Counted from the stretch's first letter, positions 29,457 through 38,931 are shown. The stretch is DNA of 64,000 bases from Arthrobacter globiformis (GCF_030815865.1 NZ_JAUSXI010000001.1:4030001-4094000), one strand, 5' to 3'. Notes: generated from the sequence alone by a model not told the origin. A program made the numbers and translations.

Positions 29457-29846
29457 ATGACACGCAAAGAAGCAGTGAAACAGGAGCATTCCCGTGGTGC
29501 AGTAGCTGTTGAGTTCGGCCTCGTTGCGCCGATACTACTGGCCCTCCTTGCCGGCATTGTGGAGTTCTCACACGTCTACAATCTGCAGATTTCCGTCATT
29601 CAGGCCGCCCGGGAAGCCGCCAGGGAGATGGCCATCGAGGATGACCAGGACGCAGCAGCCCTTGCCGCAACCGCAGGCGCGCCCGGCCTGAACGGTGCAG
29701 ATTTTGAGTACGCCTTCTCCCCCGGATCTTGCACGGCCGGCGAGAACATGACCGTCACCATCAGCTACCCCGCTCCAACACTGACGGGCATCTTCGGCAG
29801 CACCGTGACGGTCACCGGGACAGGAGCCATGCGATGCGAAGGCTAA
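29457..29846 (+). CDS. tadE: TadE-like minor pilin, cluster 1
   Basis: 129-residue TadE pseudopilin. The N-terminal hydrophobic segment SRGAVAVEFGLVAPILLALLAG carries the prepilin-like Gly/Glu+5 pattern, followed by GIVEFSHVYNLQISVIQAAREAAR, the family signature. The C-terminal globular part has two cysteines (in SPGSC and AMRC) that could form a disulfide outside the membrane. Its last codons overlap the tadG start by 13 bases. Confidence 0.88.
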   Translation: MTRKEAVKQEHSRGAVAVEFGLVAPILLALLAGIVEFSHVYNLQISVIQAAREAAREMAIEDDQDAAALAATAGAPGLNGADFEYAFSPGSCTAGENMTVTISYPAPTLTGIFGSTVTVTGTGAMRCEG

Positions 29847-30850
29847 AGGCTAAACCCTCGGAGGCCGAACGGGGTGCAGTGGGTGTCCTGGTGGCCGTCA
29901 TGATGCTCGTCATCATCGGTGCCGGCGCACTCGCCGTGGATGTAGGGCAGATTTATGCGGAACGTGCCCAGCTCCAGAACGGTGCGGACGCCAGCGCATT
30001 GGGCGTCGCCCAGGCCTGCCACAAGACAGGCTGCACCCAGGCGGAAGCCCAGGCATTTGCCGACGCACTGGCCTCCGGAAACGCCAACGACGGCGACGCG
30101 AACGTCTCCGAAGTTGACCTTTCCGTACCGGACCAGGTGACGGTCCGGACCACCACGAAGAACGGCAGCAGCAGCGTGCTCGCCATGCTTTTCGCCAGCG
30201 CCCTAAACGCACCGGCAGTCAGCGTGGGCGCTCATGCCACTGCGTCAATCGAGGTTCCTGGATCAGGAGATGGCTTCCCGCTGGCCCTGTCCGAATGCCA
30301 GTACGACCTCACCGACGCAGTGGAAACGGGCGTCCTTCAACAGATCCGTTACAAGCCTGGAATGGCTGACTGCACGTCGACGTCCGGGCATGCAATTCCT
30401 GGCGGGTTCGGCTGGCTGGATCAGAACGGCGGTCCGTGCCAGGCCACCACCGATGTTGAAAATAACGCCGCCTACGATCCTGGCGCGGACTACCCGAGCA
30501 AGCCGGGCGAAAACTGCGATTCCGTCCTGCAGGGTTGGATCAACACCATCCAGGCCGGCGACGAAGTACTCGGCGTTTTCCCGGTGTTCGACAATGCCGG
30601 CAAGGACAAGGGAAAGGGCTGGTTCCACATTCGGGGCTACGCCACGTTTCAAATGGTCGGCTGGAAGTTTGGCGGCGGCTCAAGTGACCCACGGACGTAC
30701 AACAATTCTCCCACTCCGGCTACTTCCTGCGTGGATCCTTGCCGAGGCATCATCGGCAAATTCAAGAAATTCGAATCCATTGATGCATTCGAAGGAAATT
30801 TGGGCAGCGGAGACGACCTCGGAACCGTCTTCATTCGCCTCACCAACTAA
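29834..30850 (+). CDS. tadG: TadG-like pilus assembly protein, cluster 1
   Basis: 338 residues. One N-terminal membrane helix (GVLVAVMMLVIIGAGALAVD) is followed by the TadG signature [22 protein letters not shown]. The remainder is extracellular, with paired cysteines (QACHKTGC, CVDPC and others). GGFGWLD and the C-terminal block ending DDLGTVFIRLTN reappear in the cluster 2 paralogue. It probably anchors or caps the pilus at the cell envelope. Start overlaps tadE. Confidence 0.85.
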   Translation: MRRLKAKPSEAERGAVGVLVAVMMLVIIGAGALAVDVGQIYAERAQLQNGADASALGVAQACHKTGCTQAEAQAFADALASGNANDGDANVSEVDLSVPDQVTVRTTTKNGSSSVLAMLFASALNAPAVSVGAHATASIEVPGSGDGFPLALSECQYDLTDAVETGVLQQIRYKPGMADCTSTSGHAIPGGFGWLDQNGGPCQATTDVENNAAYDPGADYPSKPGENCDSVLQGWINTIQAGDEVLGVFPVFDNAGKDKGKGWFHIRGYATFQMVGWKFGGGSSDPRTYNNSPTPATSCVDPCRGIIGKFKKFESIDAFEGNLGSGDDLGTVFIRLTN

Positions 30851-30871
30851 TCACTCTGCTAGGGGGATAAA

Positions 30872-31639
30872 ATGAAAACTCGCCTACTGGGAGGAATTGC
30901 CGCTTTATTGGTGGCGATTATTGGGACCGTCCTGCTGGTCAATTACGTGCAGAATGCGGATAAGCGCGCACTGGCGGACACGGAAACTGAATCCGTATAC
31001 GTGGTGGAGAAAACCATCTCGGCCGGCACCGGAATCGATAAGGCTGCCGGCGCCGTTGTCCGGAAAGAAGTACCCAAACTGGCTGTGGCCGCCGGAGCCG
31101 TGACCGAGCTGAGCCAGGTTGGCCGGAAGGTCGCCGCCGTGGACCTGATGCCAGGCGAGCAGCTCCTCACCACACGCATGGTGGACGCCGATTCCATCCT
31201 CGGGCCGTCCCGCGTCCAGGTTCCTGTGGGCATGCAGGAAATCACCCTCAAACTTCCCATCGAGCGCGTGGTGGGCGGCACGCTTGCGGCCGGTGACACG
31301 GTGGGCGTGTTCCTCTCCGTGGAGGACTCAGCGGCCAAGTCGGGCGGGACGCAGCTGACATTCCACAAGGTTTTGGTCACGGCGGCCCAGTTCAGCAACG
31401 GCAGCACGGCCAAGTCGCAGGAGACTGCAGCCGAGGACGATTCTTCCAAGGGGTCGCTCAACTCGAAGAAGTCTGCTTCGTCGAATGACACCTATCTCAT
31501 CACCCTGGCCCGCAACTCCGCCGATGCCGAGAGGATCATCTTCGCCACCGAGTTCGGCAGCGTGTACCTCTCCAAGGAGCCGGCGAACGCGGTGGAGAGC
31601 ACGTCAGGCGTCGTGAATACCGGAAGGTTGTTCCGATGA
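30872..31639 (+). CDS. cpaB: CpaB/RcpC-family SAF-domain protein, cluster 1
   Basis: 255 residues. An N-terminal membrane anchor (RLLGGIAALLVAIIGTVLLVNYV) is followed by a SAF domain (VYVVEKTISAGTGIDK, AVDLMPGEQLL) and a CpaB C-terminal domain with LKLPIERVVGGTLAAGDTVGVFL. Such proteins bind peptidoglycan or align the pilus channel. It overlaps the next gene by 4 bases (ATGA). Confidence 0.87.
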   Translation: MKTRLLGGIAALLVAIIGTVLLVNYVQNADKRALADTETESVYVVEKTISAGTGIDKAAGAVVRKEVPKLAVAAGAVTELSQVGRKVAAVDLMPGEQLLTTRMVDADSILGPSRVQVPVGMQEITLKLPIERVVGGTLAAGDTVGVFLSVEDSAAKSGGTQLTFHKVLVTAAQFSNGSTAKSQETAAEDDSSKGSLNSKKSASSNDTYLITLARNSADAERIIFATEFGSVYLSKEPANAVESTSGVVNTGRLFR

Positions 31640-32841
31640 GCCGCTTTGTCCTCATCACCCCGAACGCCGACTTCGAGCGCCGCATCCAGCTGGCAGTGTC
31701 CGGCATGCACGGCTCGCTGCGGGTGTTCCAGGCCGACTACCTGCCCGAAAGCCCGCAGGACTTCCTGCGGCAGCTTGTCGGCGAACCCCCAGAGGTCCTG
31801 ATCCTCGGACCGGGCCTGCCGGTTGATGACTCCCTGAAACTGGCTTCCGTCATGGATCTTCAGTACCCGGAAATCAGCGTTGTGTTGGTGGTCCCGGAAA
31901 CCAAGGAGGTCGTGCTCCAGGCCATGCGGTCGGGCGTCCGCGACCTGCTCGATCCGGCCGCGAACCCGGACGCCATCCGCGTCCTGCTGGAACGTGCGAG
32001 CCTCGCGGCCGCGGGCCGCCGTCGTGGTTTGGCCCCTGAGGCGTCAGAGCATGCCGACCACGGCGAGGGCGGGCGGGTCATCACCGTCATGTCCCCCAAA
32101 GGCGGGGTGGGCAAGACCACCGTGGCAACCAATCTCGCCGTCGGGCTGGGCAAATCCGCCCCCATGAGCGTGGTGATCGTGGATCTGGACCTCCAGTTCG
32201 GCGATGTTGCCAGCGGGCTGATGCTTGACCCGGAACACACCATCACCGACGCCGTGGTGGGCGCGGCCAGCCAGGACTCCATGGTCCTCAAGACCTACCT
32301 GACCGTCCACCCCGCCGGCATCTACGCCCTGTGTGCGCCCAGAAATCCGATCGAGATGGACAGGATTTCCGGTGAACAGGTCACTCGCCTCCTCAACCAG
32401 CTGCGCGAGGAATTCCACTACATCGTGGTGGACACGGCACCGGGGCTGGGCGAGCACGTGCTGGCAACGCTTGAACAGGCCACGGACGCCGTCTGGATCT
32501 GCGGAATGGACATTCCCAGCATTCGGGGCCTCAGGACAGGATTCCAAATCCTGTCCGAGCTCGGCCTCGTCCCGGAGAAACGGCACGTGGTGCTGAATAT
32601 GACGGACCGCAGGGCAGGCCTCACACTGCAGGACATCGAGGCCGCCGTTGGCGCCCCCGTGGATGTTGCCCTCCCCCGTTCCAAGACGCTGCCCTACTCC
32701 ACCAACAAGGGAGTACCCATCCTGCAGGACGGCAGCCGGGACACAGCAGGCAAGGGGCTCCGCCAACTGGTCGAGCGCTTCAAACCGAACTGGGAAGAAA
32801 GACCTCACAAGAAGCTGCACAGAAGGGCGGTAGTCCAGTGA
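31636..32841 (+). CDS. tadZ: TadZ/CpaE-like ATPase, cluster 1
   Basis: 401 residues. An N-terminal receiver-like domain lacking a clear phosphorylation site (FVLITPNADFERRI, EVLILGPGLPVDD) leads to a MinD/ParA-type ATPase with deviant Walker A SPKGGVGKTT at 153-162, VDLDLQFGDVAS and VVDTAPGLGEHVL. TadZ localises the secretion machine to specific cell sites. Four-base overlaps with cpaB and tadA point to coupled translation. Confidence 0.9.
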   Translation: MSRFVLITPNADFERRIQLAVSGMHGSLRVFQADYLPESPQDFLRQLVGEPPEVLILGPGLPVDDSLKLASVMDLQYPEISVVLVVPETKEVVLQAMRSGVRDLLDPAANPDAIRVLLERASLAAAGRRRGLAPEASEHADHGEGGRVITVMSPKGGVGKTTVATNLAVGLGKSAPMSVVIVDLDLQFGDVASGLMLDPEHTITDAVVGAASQDSMVLKTYLTVHPAGIYALCAPRNPIEMDRISGEQVTRLLNQLREEFHYIVVDTAPGLGEHVLATLEQATDAVWICGMDIPSIRGLRTGFQILSELGLVPEKRHVVLNMTDRRAGLTLQDIEAAVGAPVDVALPRSKTLPYSTNKGVPILQDGSRDTAGKGLRQLVERFKPNWEERPHKKLHRRAVVQ

Positions 32842-34328
32842 ACCTCACAGACCGGTTCCAGAACCTCCGGGGCGAGGCCAAACCCGACCCCGGGAAGCCA
32901 CAGGCCGCCGACGTCTTCAAGCCCAGGCCCGCTGCCGCAACGCTCGGCAGGAAGCATGAGGAGCAGGCGGCACGCTCGGCGGCGAGCGCCGCCGCAGCTT
33001 TGGAGGCACCAGCCGTTGCTTCCGTTGCCAGCGAAGCCCTGAATGCACTGAAGGAACGGGCGACCCAAACGCTCTTTGAACGGCTGGGTTCACGGCTCAC
33101 GGACTCCGCCCTCGAGGACGAGGAACTGCACCAGTTTGTCCGCGATGAACTGAAAACCGTCGTGGACGAGGAGCAGGTTCCGCTGTCTGGTCCCGAGAGG
33201 CAGCGGCTCATCCGTGACATCATCGACGACGTCCTAGGCCACGGCCCCATCCAGCGGTTCCTCGATGACCCGTCCATTACGGAGGTCATGGTGAACCGCT
33301 ATGACCAGGTCTACGTGGAACGTCAGGGCCGCATTTTCCCCACGGACACGAAGTTCAGTTCGGATGAATCATTGCGCCGGGTGATCGACCGGATAGTGTC
33401 CAAGGTGGGCCGCCGCATCGATGAGTCCTCCCCGCTTGTGGACGCGCGACTCGCAGACGGCTCGCGCGTCAATGCCATCATTCCGCCATTGGCCGTCAGC
33501 GGGCCGGCTCTGACCATCCGAAAGTTTGGCCGGGACGTGCTGACGGTCCATGACCTCGTTTCCTTGGGCAGCCTCTCCCCCGAGATGGCGGAGCTCCTGA
33601 ACGCCTGCGTCGTGGCCCGGATGAACATCATCGTTTCCGGCGGCACCGGCACGGGCAAGACCACCCTCCTGAATGTGCTGTCGGGATTCATCCCGCCGGA
33701 GGACAGGATCGTGACCATCGAGGACGCCGTGGAACTCCAGCTCCAGCAGGAGCACGTCATCCGGCTGGAAAGCCGCCCGCAGAACATCGAGGGCAAAGGT
33801 GAGGTGTCCATTAGGGACCTGGTCCGGAACTCGCTGCGTATGCGGCCTGACAGGATTGTGGTGGGTGAGGTCCGCGGCGGCGAATGCCTCGACATGCTGC
33901 AGGCTATGAATACCGGCCACGACGGTTCAATCTCCACCGTGCACGCCAACTCGCCGCGTGACGCTATCGCCCGCCTTGAAACGCTGGTGCTGATGGCCGG
34001 CATGGACATTCCGCTCCGGGCAGTGCGCGAACAGCTGGCCTCCGCGGTCAACCTGATCGTCCACATCACCAGGATGCGTGACGGCTCCCGCCGCGTCACC
34101 CACGTCACGGAGGTGCAGGGCATGGAGGGCGACATTGTCACCCTCCAGGACGCCTTCGTGTTCGACTACTCGGCGGGCATGGACGCCAACGGCCGCTTCC
34201 TCGGGAAGCCCGTGCCGACGGGCGTCCGGCCACGGTTTACGGAGCGTTTCGCCGAGCTCGGCATCGAGATCTCGCCGGCCGTGTTCGGAGCATCCCTCCC
34301 CGGCGTTGCGCCGGCAAGGGGGCGGTGA
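32838..34328 (+). CDS. tadA: TadA/CpaF secretion ATPase, cluster 1
   Basis: 496-residue hexameric motor ATPase of Flp pilus assembly. After a disordered Ala-rich N-terminus come the N-terminal domain (YGPIQRFLDDPSITEVMVN-like block at about 135-153), Walker A GGTGTGKTT (268-276), the Asp box/Walker B region RMRPDRIVVGEVRGGE and the His box HDGSISTVHANSPRDA. VTEVQGMEGDIVTLQDAFVFDY is typical of CpaF. Overlaps tadZ and tadB by 4 bases each. Confidence 0.95.
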   Translation: MNLTDRFQNLRGEAKPDPGKPQAADVFKPRPAAATLGRKHEEQAARSAASAAAALEAPAVASVASEALNALKERATQTLFERLGSRLTDSALEDEELHQFVRDELKTVVDEEQVPLSGPERQRLIRDIIDDVLGHGPIQRFLDDPSITEVMVNRYDQVYVERQGRIFPTDTKFSSDESLRRVIDRIVSKVGRRIDESSPLVDARLADGSRVNAIIPPLAVSGPALTIRKFGRDVLTVHDLVSLGSLSPEMAELLNACVVARMNIIVSGGTGTGKTTLLNVLSGFIPPEDRIVTIEDAVELQLQQEHVIRLESRPQNIEGKGEVSIRDLVRNSLRMRPDRIVVGEVRGGECLDMLQAMNTGHDGSISTVHANSPRDAIARLETLVLMAGMDIPLRAVREQLASAVNLIVHITRMRDGSRRVTHVTEVQGMEGDIVTLQDAFVFDYSAGMDANGRFLGKPVPTGVRPRFTERFAELGIEISPAVFGASLPGVAPARGR

Positions 34329-35275
34329 CGGTGCCAGCCGACTCCGGCGTTTTCGTGGTGGCGCTGGGGCTGCTGTACCTCGCGATCGTCCTGGTCTTCG
34401 GCGTGGCCCTCAGGCCAAATTCGGGCATTCCGCTGTCCCGCCGCCGGCCCGACGTCCCAGCCCAGACCTCATCGCTGACTAGGCTGACCGACCACGCCGT
34501 GGGGGTGCTGAACAAGGGCCTCAGGAAGCGCGGGCCTGGCCTGCTCACCCAGGAGCGGCTGGACGAATGCGGCCTCAAGAAGGAACCGGGCGACTACCTG
34601 ATCATGGCGGCGGTCATCACGCTGACGGCCGCCGTCGTCGGTTTCTTTTTAGGCGGCATTTTCGCCGCTGTCCTCCTGGCTCTGCTTGCCCTGCTGGGGC
34701 TGCACCTGCTGCTGAACGCCCTGGCCGGACGCCGCCGTCGGCACTTTGACCAGCAGGTGCCGGATACGCTCCAGATGTTCTCCGGTGGCCTCCGTGCTGG
34801 CCACAGTCTGCTTCGGGCCGTGGATGCGGCCGGGCAGGAAAGCCAGCCGCCGATGTCGGAGGAACTGGGCCGGATCGTCAATGAGACAAGGATTGGACGC
34901 GACCTCGGCGAATCGCTGGCGGACGTGGCCAGGCGGACCCAGAGCGAGGATTTCCTCTCCATCTCGCAGGCCATTGAGATCCACCGGGAGGTGGGCGGGG
35001 ACCTGGCGGAAGTGCTGGACCACTTGGGCGACACGGTCCGCGACCGCAACCAGGTGCGCGGCCAGATCCGGGCGCTGAGTGCTGAGGGCCGGATGTCGGC
35101 GATCGTCCTCATGGCCCTGCCGGTGGTGATGTTCATCGGGCTGACGCTGTTCAACGAAATGTACTCCCGCACCTTTACCGGCACCCTGCCCGGCTACTTC
35201 ATGATCGCCGGGGCAGTTGTTCTGCTCACCGTCGGCGGTTTCTGGCTGAGCCGCATCATCAAACCCAAGTTCTAG
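34325..35275 (+). CDS. tadB: TadB inner membrane platform protein, cluster 1
   Basis: 316-residue GspF-domain protein with a GTG start. One hydrophobic helix at the N-terminus, a pair at about 98-135 and two near the C-terminus. The T2SSF core has QVPDTLQMFSGGLRAGHSLLRAVD and SISQAIEIHREVGGDLAEVLDHL. With TadC it forms the membrane platform that TadA drives. Confidence 0.9.
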   Translation: MTVPADSGVFVVALGLLYLAIVLVFGVALRPNSGIPLSRRRPDVPAQTSSLTRLTDHAVGVLNKGLRKRGPGLLTQERLDECGLKKEPGDYLIMAAVITLTAAVVGFFLGGIFAAVLLALLALLGLHLLLNALAGRRRRHFDQQVPDTLQMFSGGLRAGHSLLRAVDAAGQESQPPMSEELGRIVNETRIGRDLGESLADVARRTQSEDFLSISQAIEIHREVGGDLAEVLDHLGDTVRDRNQVRGQIRALSAEGRMSAIVLMALPVVMFIGLTLFNEMYSRTFTGTLPGYFMIAGAVVLLTVGGFWLSRIIKPKF

Positions 35276-35291
35276 GAAGAAGGTGGTCATC

Positions 35292-36170
35292 ATGCAGCCT
35301 GTGGCTTATGCGGCAATTCTGGCGGTGGTCTTACCCGTGACCGTCATGACGTGGTTCGCCTTCACCGGCGACCGGGCGGGGCTCCGCAACATGCAGGCGA
35401 ACCTCGGCCGTGTGTCCAAAGCCAAGGGTCCTGCCCTCAGCGTCAACGAGAAACTGATGCTGGCCAGCCAGCGCATCATGCCGAAGGGCTACGCCGCGTG
35501 GCTGGACCGGCAACTCGCGGGTGCTGGCCGGCCCAAGGACTGGCCGCTGGCCCGGCTCATCATGGTCAAGCCGCTGCTTGCCTTCGCGGGCGCCGTTCCC
35601 GGGTACCTGTTCTTTGCCGGCGGCCCGTCGGCTCAGCGGTTCCTGATCCTGTTGGGTGTGACGGCGCTTTGCTACTTCACTCCCGACCTGTTGGTGCGCA
35701 GCCGGGCGCAGAAGCGGCGGGAGGCCATCCGGATGGAGCTGCCGGTCGCTCTGGACCACATGCTGATCTCAGTCCAGGCCGGCCTCGGGTTCGAAGCGGC
35801 GATGGGACGCGCCGGCACCAGCGGCAACGGCCCAATGGCCGAAGAGCTGATCCGAACGCTCCAGGACATCCAGGTGGGCAGGTCGCGCAAGGATGCGTAC
35901 CTCGCCATGGCGGAACGGGTCGACGTGCCGGACGTCCGCAGCTTCATCCGGGCCGTGGTCCAGGCTGACGCGTATGGCGTTGCCATCGCCAGGGTCCTCA
36001 AGACCCAGGCCGAGGACATGCGGATCAAGCGGAAACAGCGCGCCGAGGAGCACGCCATGAAGATGCCGGTGAAAATGCTGTTCCCGCTCATCTTCTTCAT
36101 CCTGCCCACGCTGTTCATCGTGGTCCTTGGTCCGACGGTGATGAGCATTATTTCGATGTTTGCGGGATAG
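35292..36170 (+). CDS. tadC: TadC inner membrane platform protein, cluster 1
   Basis: 292 residues, GspF-domain. ALDHMLISVQAGLGFEAAMGRAG and DIQVGRSRKDAYLAMAERVDVPDVRSF form the T2SSF core; the C-terminal helix has LFPLIFFILPTLFIVVLGPTV. The ATG at 35292 is favoured by AGGAAGAAGG 8 bases upstream; an in-frame GTG at 35283 would overlap that site. Last gene of cluster 1; a terminator hairpin follows. Confidence 0.9.
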   Translation: MQPVAYAAILAVVLPVTVMTWFAFTGDRAGLRNMQANLGRVSKAKGPALSVNEKLMLASQRIMPKGYAAWLDRQLAGAGRPKDWPLARLIMVKPLLAFAGAVPGYLFFAGGPSAQRFLILLGVTALCYFTPDLLVRSRAQKRREAIRMELPVALDHMLISVQAGLGFEAAMGRAGTSGNGPMAEELIRTLQDIQVGRSRKDAYLAMAERVDVPDVRSFIRAVVQADAYGVAIARVLKTQAEDMRIKRKQRAEEHAMKMPVKMLFPLIFFILPTLFIVVLGPTVMSIISMFAG

Positions 36171-36189
36171 GTTGCATCGGCTGTTTTGC

Positions 36190-36223
36190 AGGGCCCTTCG
36201 GTTTCGTGGAACCGAGGGGCCCT
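36190..36223 (+). terminator. Terminator hairpin after Tad cluster 1
   Basis: AGGGCCCTTCGGTT (36190-36203) pairs with AACCGAGGGGCCCT (36210-36223) with one G-T wobble and a 6-base loop, 20 bases beyond tadC. There is only a short pyrimidine tail. Confidence 0.75.
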
Positions 36224-36416
36224 CGTGCTGTCCTCTTGGGGTGACACAAACGGTTCAAGGTTCAAGGTTTGCGCAAGGCAAGCGCAGGAAAAGCGCAGTC
36301 CGCTGAAGGTTGGCTCAGGATGTGGCAAAGAACCGACTTGAGGCGAATTTCCGTTGCTAACTTTCTTACAGAGCTGGTGATGGACCAGCTTTCCAACACT
36401 CGCTCAGGAGTAAAAA
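36224..36416 (+). promoter_or_regulatory. Leader region of Tad cluster 2
   Basis: 193 non-coding bases with repeated elements: GGTTCAAGGTTCAAGG near 36253, a cluster of AAGCGCAG-like words, and a perfect inverted repeat AGCTGGT (36372-36378) / ACCAGCT (36384-36390) shortly before the flp2 ribosome binding site (CAGGAG). It presumably holds the promoter of cluster 2, and the inverted repeat could be an operator or leader hairpin. Confidence 0.4.
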
Positions 36417-36656
36417 ATGCTTGCTTTCTACACAGACCTCTCAGTCCGCCTTCGTCAGAACGAAAAGGGCGCAACGGCCGTTGAATACGGGATCATGGTT
36501 GCGCTCATCGCCGTCGTTATCATCATCGCCGTCACCATGCTGGGCGGCTCCTTGAACGCTATGTTCAAAGCGGTAGAGTGCCAGGTTGGCGGCGGCACAT
36601 GGGCAGCGACCGAGGCAACCGCCACTGCGGCTGCTTCGGGAACCTGCACTCGCTAG
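36417..36656 (+). CDS. flp: Flp/Fap-type major pilin, cluster 2
   Basis: 79-residue class IVb prepilin. Processing site EKG/ATAVEYGIMVALIAVVII with glycine at -1 and Glu-Tyr at +5/+6. Compared with the cluster 1 pilin it has a longer C-terminal tail containing two cysteines (VECQVGG and GTCTR), able to form an intramolecular loop. A strong ribosome binding site (caggag) precedes the ATG by 6 bases. Confidence 0.9.
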   Translation: MLAFYTDLSVRLRQNEKGATAVEYGIMVALIAVVIIIAVTMLGGSLNAMFKAVECQVGGGTWAATEATATAAASGTCTR

Positions 36657-36778
36657 CTCATAAGCTCTCAGTCAGGGAAAGCCTGCGAGGGCACCCTGAG
36701 GCGCAAGAGTAGCGGCGGCGACCGTGCCGCCGCTACTCCGATTTCCGAGTTGAACCGCCTGTATGGAAGGGCATTAGC

Positions 36779-37165
36779 ATGTACCGGGAATCCGAGCGGG
36801 GTGCAGCCGCCGTGGAGTTTGCGCTGCTGGTACCAATCCTCATCGTGTTGGTCTTCGGCATTATGGAGTTCGGCCGCGCTTACAGCGTCCAGATGTCACT
36901 GGCAAACGCTGCCCGTGAAGGTGCCCGCAGCATGGCAATCACCAAAAACCAAGACACTGCCCGTACGGCGGCAAAGAATGCAGCATTACACCTCAGCCCG
37001 GCCCTTGAGAACGGCAACATCACGTTCAGTCTTACAGCCGGAACTTCGGGCTGTCCCACAAACGCGCAAACCACGGTGAACATCAGCTACAACCTCAGCA
37101 CGATGACCGGCATCGTCGGACCGTTCACCATGACAGGGAGAGGAACCATGCTGTGCGGCGGCTAG
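36779..37165 (+). CDS. tadE: TadE-like minor pilin, cluster 2
   Basis: 128 residues. [22 protein letters not shown] is the prepilin-like N-terminus, followed by [24 protein letters not shown]. Two cysteines (TSGCPTN and TMLCGG) match those of the cluster 1 protein. The stop overlaps the tadG2 start by 13 bases, the same overlap as in cluster 1, which shows the clusters arose by duplication. Confidence 0.88.
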   Translation: MYRESERGAAAVEFALLVPILIVLVFGIMEFGRAYSVQMSLANAAREGARSMAITKNQDTARTAAKNAALHLSPALENGNITFSLTAGTSGCPTNAQTTVNISYNLSTMTGIVGPFTMTGRGTMLCGG

Positions 37166-38037
37166 CATCCGGGGCCGACGGGGAACGCGGCGGAATCGCT
37201 GTCATTGTTGCCATACTCATGGTAGTGCTGCTTAGCTTCGCCGCAATCTCTATTGACGTCGCAAAGCTCTACTCCGAACGGGCGCAGCTCCAGAACGGTG
37301 CTGACGCGGCCGCCCTGATGGTTGCACGCGCTTGCGCCACTGCAGCACCAGATGGCAATTGTTCTTCAAGCCCCTCCGACAATGTTAGAACGCTCGTTAG
37401 GGGCAATGCTGTGGATGGCCTCAGTAACGTTCATTCGGTCACGGTAAACGGGGTCGCCCATACAGTCGATGTCACCACAAGTGCGGAGGAAGCAGGCAGT
37501 TCACCCAACTCTGTCTCGATGTTCTTCGCCGGGATCTTGGGTGTTACTAGCGCCGAGGTACGGGCCAGTTCGAGCGTGCAGTGGGGCACACCGGTCAGGG
37601 GAATCATGGTCTTGCCCTTGGCAGTTGCGGAATGCAAGTTCAATCTCAGCCGGGATTCCCAGGCAGCCACCGAGCAGATATTGGAGTTCGGTTCGGGCTG
37701 CGGAAGAGTTCCAGGCGGATTCGGCTGGGTGGACGGTACCGGAAGTCAGTGCGGTCTCACCATCGGCGTTGGTATGGAGAGCGACGCAACGACATGGTTC
37801 TCCATTGATCCCGGCGCCAGTCCACCGACGCGATGTTCCGCCACCGACCTAAGCAAGATGAACAACCAGACAGTCCTCCTCCCGCTGTATGACAAGGCCG
37901 CCGGCACCGGCACTAACGCCGGCTATTTCATCAAAGGCTTCGCGGCCTTCCATGTCACCGGCTACAAGTTTGCTAATGACGGGTGGCCAACGGGGTCGGG
38001 GTTTGCCCAACAAGAGCCTGCGAGGCTACTTCGTTAA
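37153..38037 (+). CDS. tadG: TadG-like protein, cluster 2, C-terminus lost by a frameshift
   Basis: 294 residues as read, starting with GTG. The N-terminal membrane helix and the signature [22 protein letters not shown] are intact, as are [10 protein letters not shown] and [16 protein letters not shown]. The frame then ends in unrelated residues (QQEPARLLR). The true C-terminal block continues in the next frame to a stop at 38116 ([18 protein letters not shown], then GTSVVKLTS), matching the end of cluster 1 TadG (DDLGTVFIRLTN). Removing one G from the G run at 37992-38001 restores a 320-residue protein. It is either a real mutation or a sequencing error. Confidence 0.8.
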   Translation: MRRLASGADGERGGIAVIVAILMVVLLSFAAISIDVAKLYSERAQLQNGADAAALMVARACATAAPDGNCSSSPSDNVRTLVRGNAVDGLSNVHSVTVNGVAHTVDVTTSAEEAGSSPNSVSMFFAGILGVTSAEVRASSSVQWGTPVRGIMVLPLAVAECKFNLSRDSQAATEQILEFGSGCGRVPGGFGWVDGTGSQCGLTIGVGMESDATTWFSIDPGASPPTRCSATDLSKMNNQTVLLPLYDKAAGTGTNAGYFIKGFAAFHVTGYKFANDGWPTGSGFAQQEPARLLR

Positions 38038-38154
38038 ATTCGTGTCTATTTCTCAAGCCCTCGAACTCGGAACTGCCCCGGATTATGGCACTTCCGTCGT
38101 GAAACTCACCAGCTAGAACATGCCATTCAGTCTTACAAACCCCAGGAGCAGTTC

Positions 38155-38931
38155 GTGAAGTCTCGATTGTTGGCAGGAGCGGCAGCGGTAGTCCTAGCCA
38201 TCGTGGGCGCCATGTTGGTCATGTCTTATGCCCAGGGCGCGGACCAGCGGGCCGTAAAGAACCTTGAGCCCGTGGCGGTTTTGGTCGTAAAGACAGCGAT
38301 TCCTGCAGGAACTCCGGTGGAATCCATGTTGGCCTCGCTGACCACGGAGCAACTCCCGGCCACGGCGGTGACCGACTCTTCCCTTAAGTCCCTTGACGAA
38401 TCCAAGGGCAAAGTGGCCGCCGTCGACCTGGTTCCCGGAGAACAGTTGGTGGCCGAACGCCTCGTCGCTCCTGAGGAACTCAAGACCCCGGGTTCAGTCG
38501 AAGTTCCGGCAGGACTTCAGGAAGTCTCCTTCCAGCTTGAGCCGGACCGCGTCGTCGGTGGCCGGCTTGCCCCTGGCGATCACGTGGGCGTCTTCGTGTC
38601 CATGGACGAAGGCGGCCTTGAAGACAGGGCCGCCAAGGAAACCACCAAGTTGACCATCCGTAAGGCGCTTGTGACCGCTGTCCAGCGCGCGCCGGAGGCG
38701 GCCCCCACGGCCGCGCCCGCGCCCACCGCGAGCGCCGACCCCAGCCCTGCCGATCCCCGGGACACTACCCTTCCGGAGGGGTCACTCATGATCACCGTCG
38801 CCGTTAGCGATGCTGACGCCGCAAAGATTGTCTTCGCTGCCGAATACGCCAAGATGTGGCTGAGCAAAGAACCCACCAACGCCAAGGACAGCGGTCCCCG
38901 GATCATTCAGCGGAGTGAGGTGTACAAATGA
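38155..38931 (+). CDS. cpaB: CpaB/RcpC-family SAF-domain protein, cluster 2
   Basis: 258 residues with a GTG start after AGGAG. Membrane anchor RLLAGAAAVVLAIVGAMLVMSYA, SAF domain (VLVVKTAIPAGTPVES, AVDLVPGEQLVAERLV), then FQLEPDRVVGGRLAPGDHVGVFVS. A Pro/Ala-rich stretch (about 180-200) precedes the last beta block. Paralogue of the gene at 30872. Overlaps tadZ2 by 4 bases. Confidence 0.87.
   Translation: MKSRLLAGAAAVVLAIVGAMLVMSYAQGADQRAVKNLEPVAVLVVKTAIPAGTPVESMLASLTTEQLPATAVTDSSLKSLDESKGKVAAVDLVPGEQLVAERLVAPEELKTPGSVEVPAGLQEVSFQLEPDRVVGGRLAPGDHVGVFVSMDEGGLEDRAAKETTKLTIRKALVTAVQRAPEAAPTAAPAPTASADPSPADPRDTTLPEGSLMITVAVSDADAAKIVFAAEYAKMWLSKEPTNAKDSGPRIIQRSEVYK

Noticed and set aside
32044..32820. 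Minus-strand frame opposite tadZ1
   Set aside because: Antisense shadow: the TadZ ATPase motifs are complete on the plus strand and this translation has no family features.
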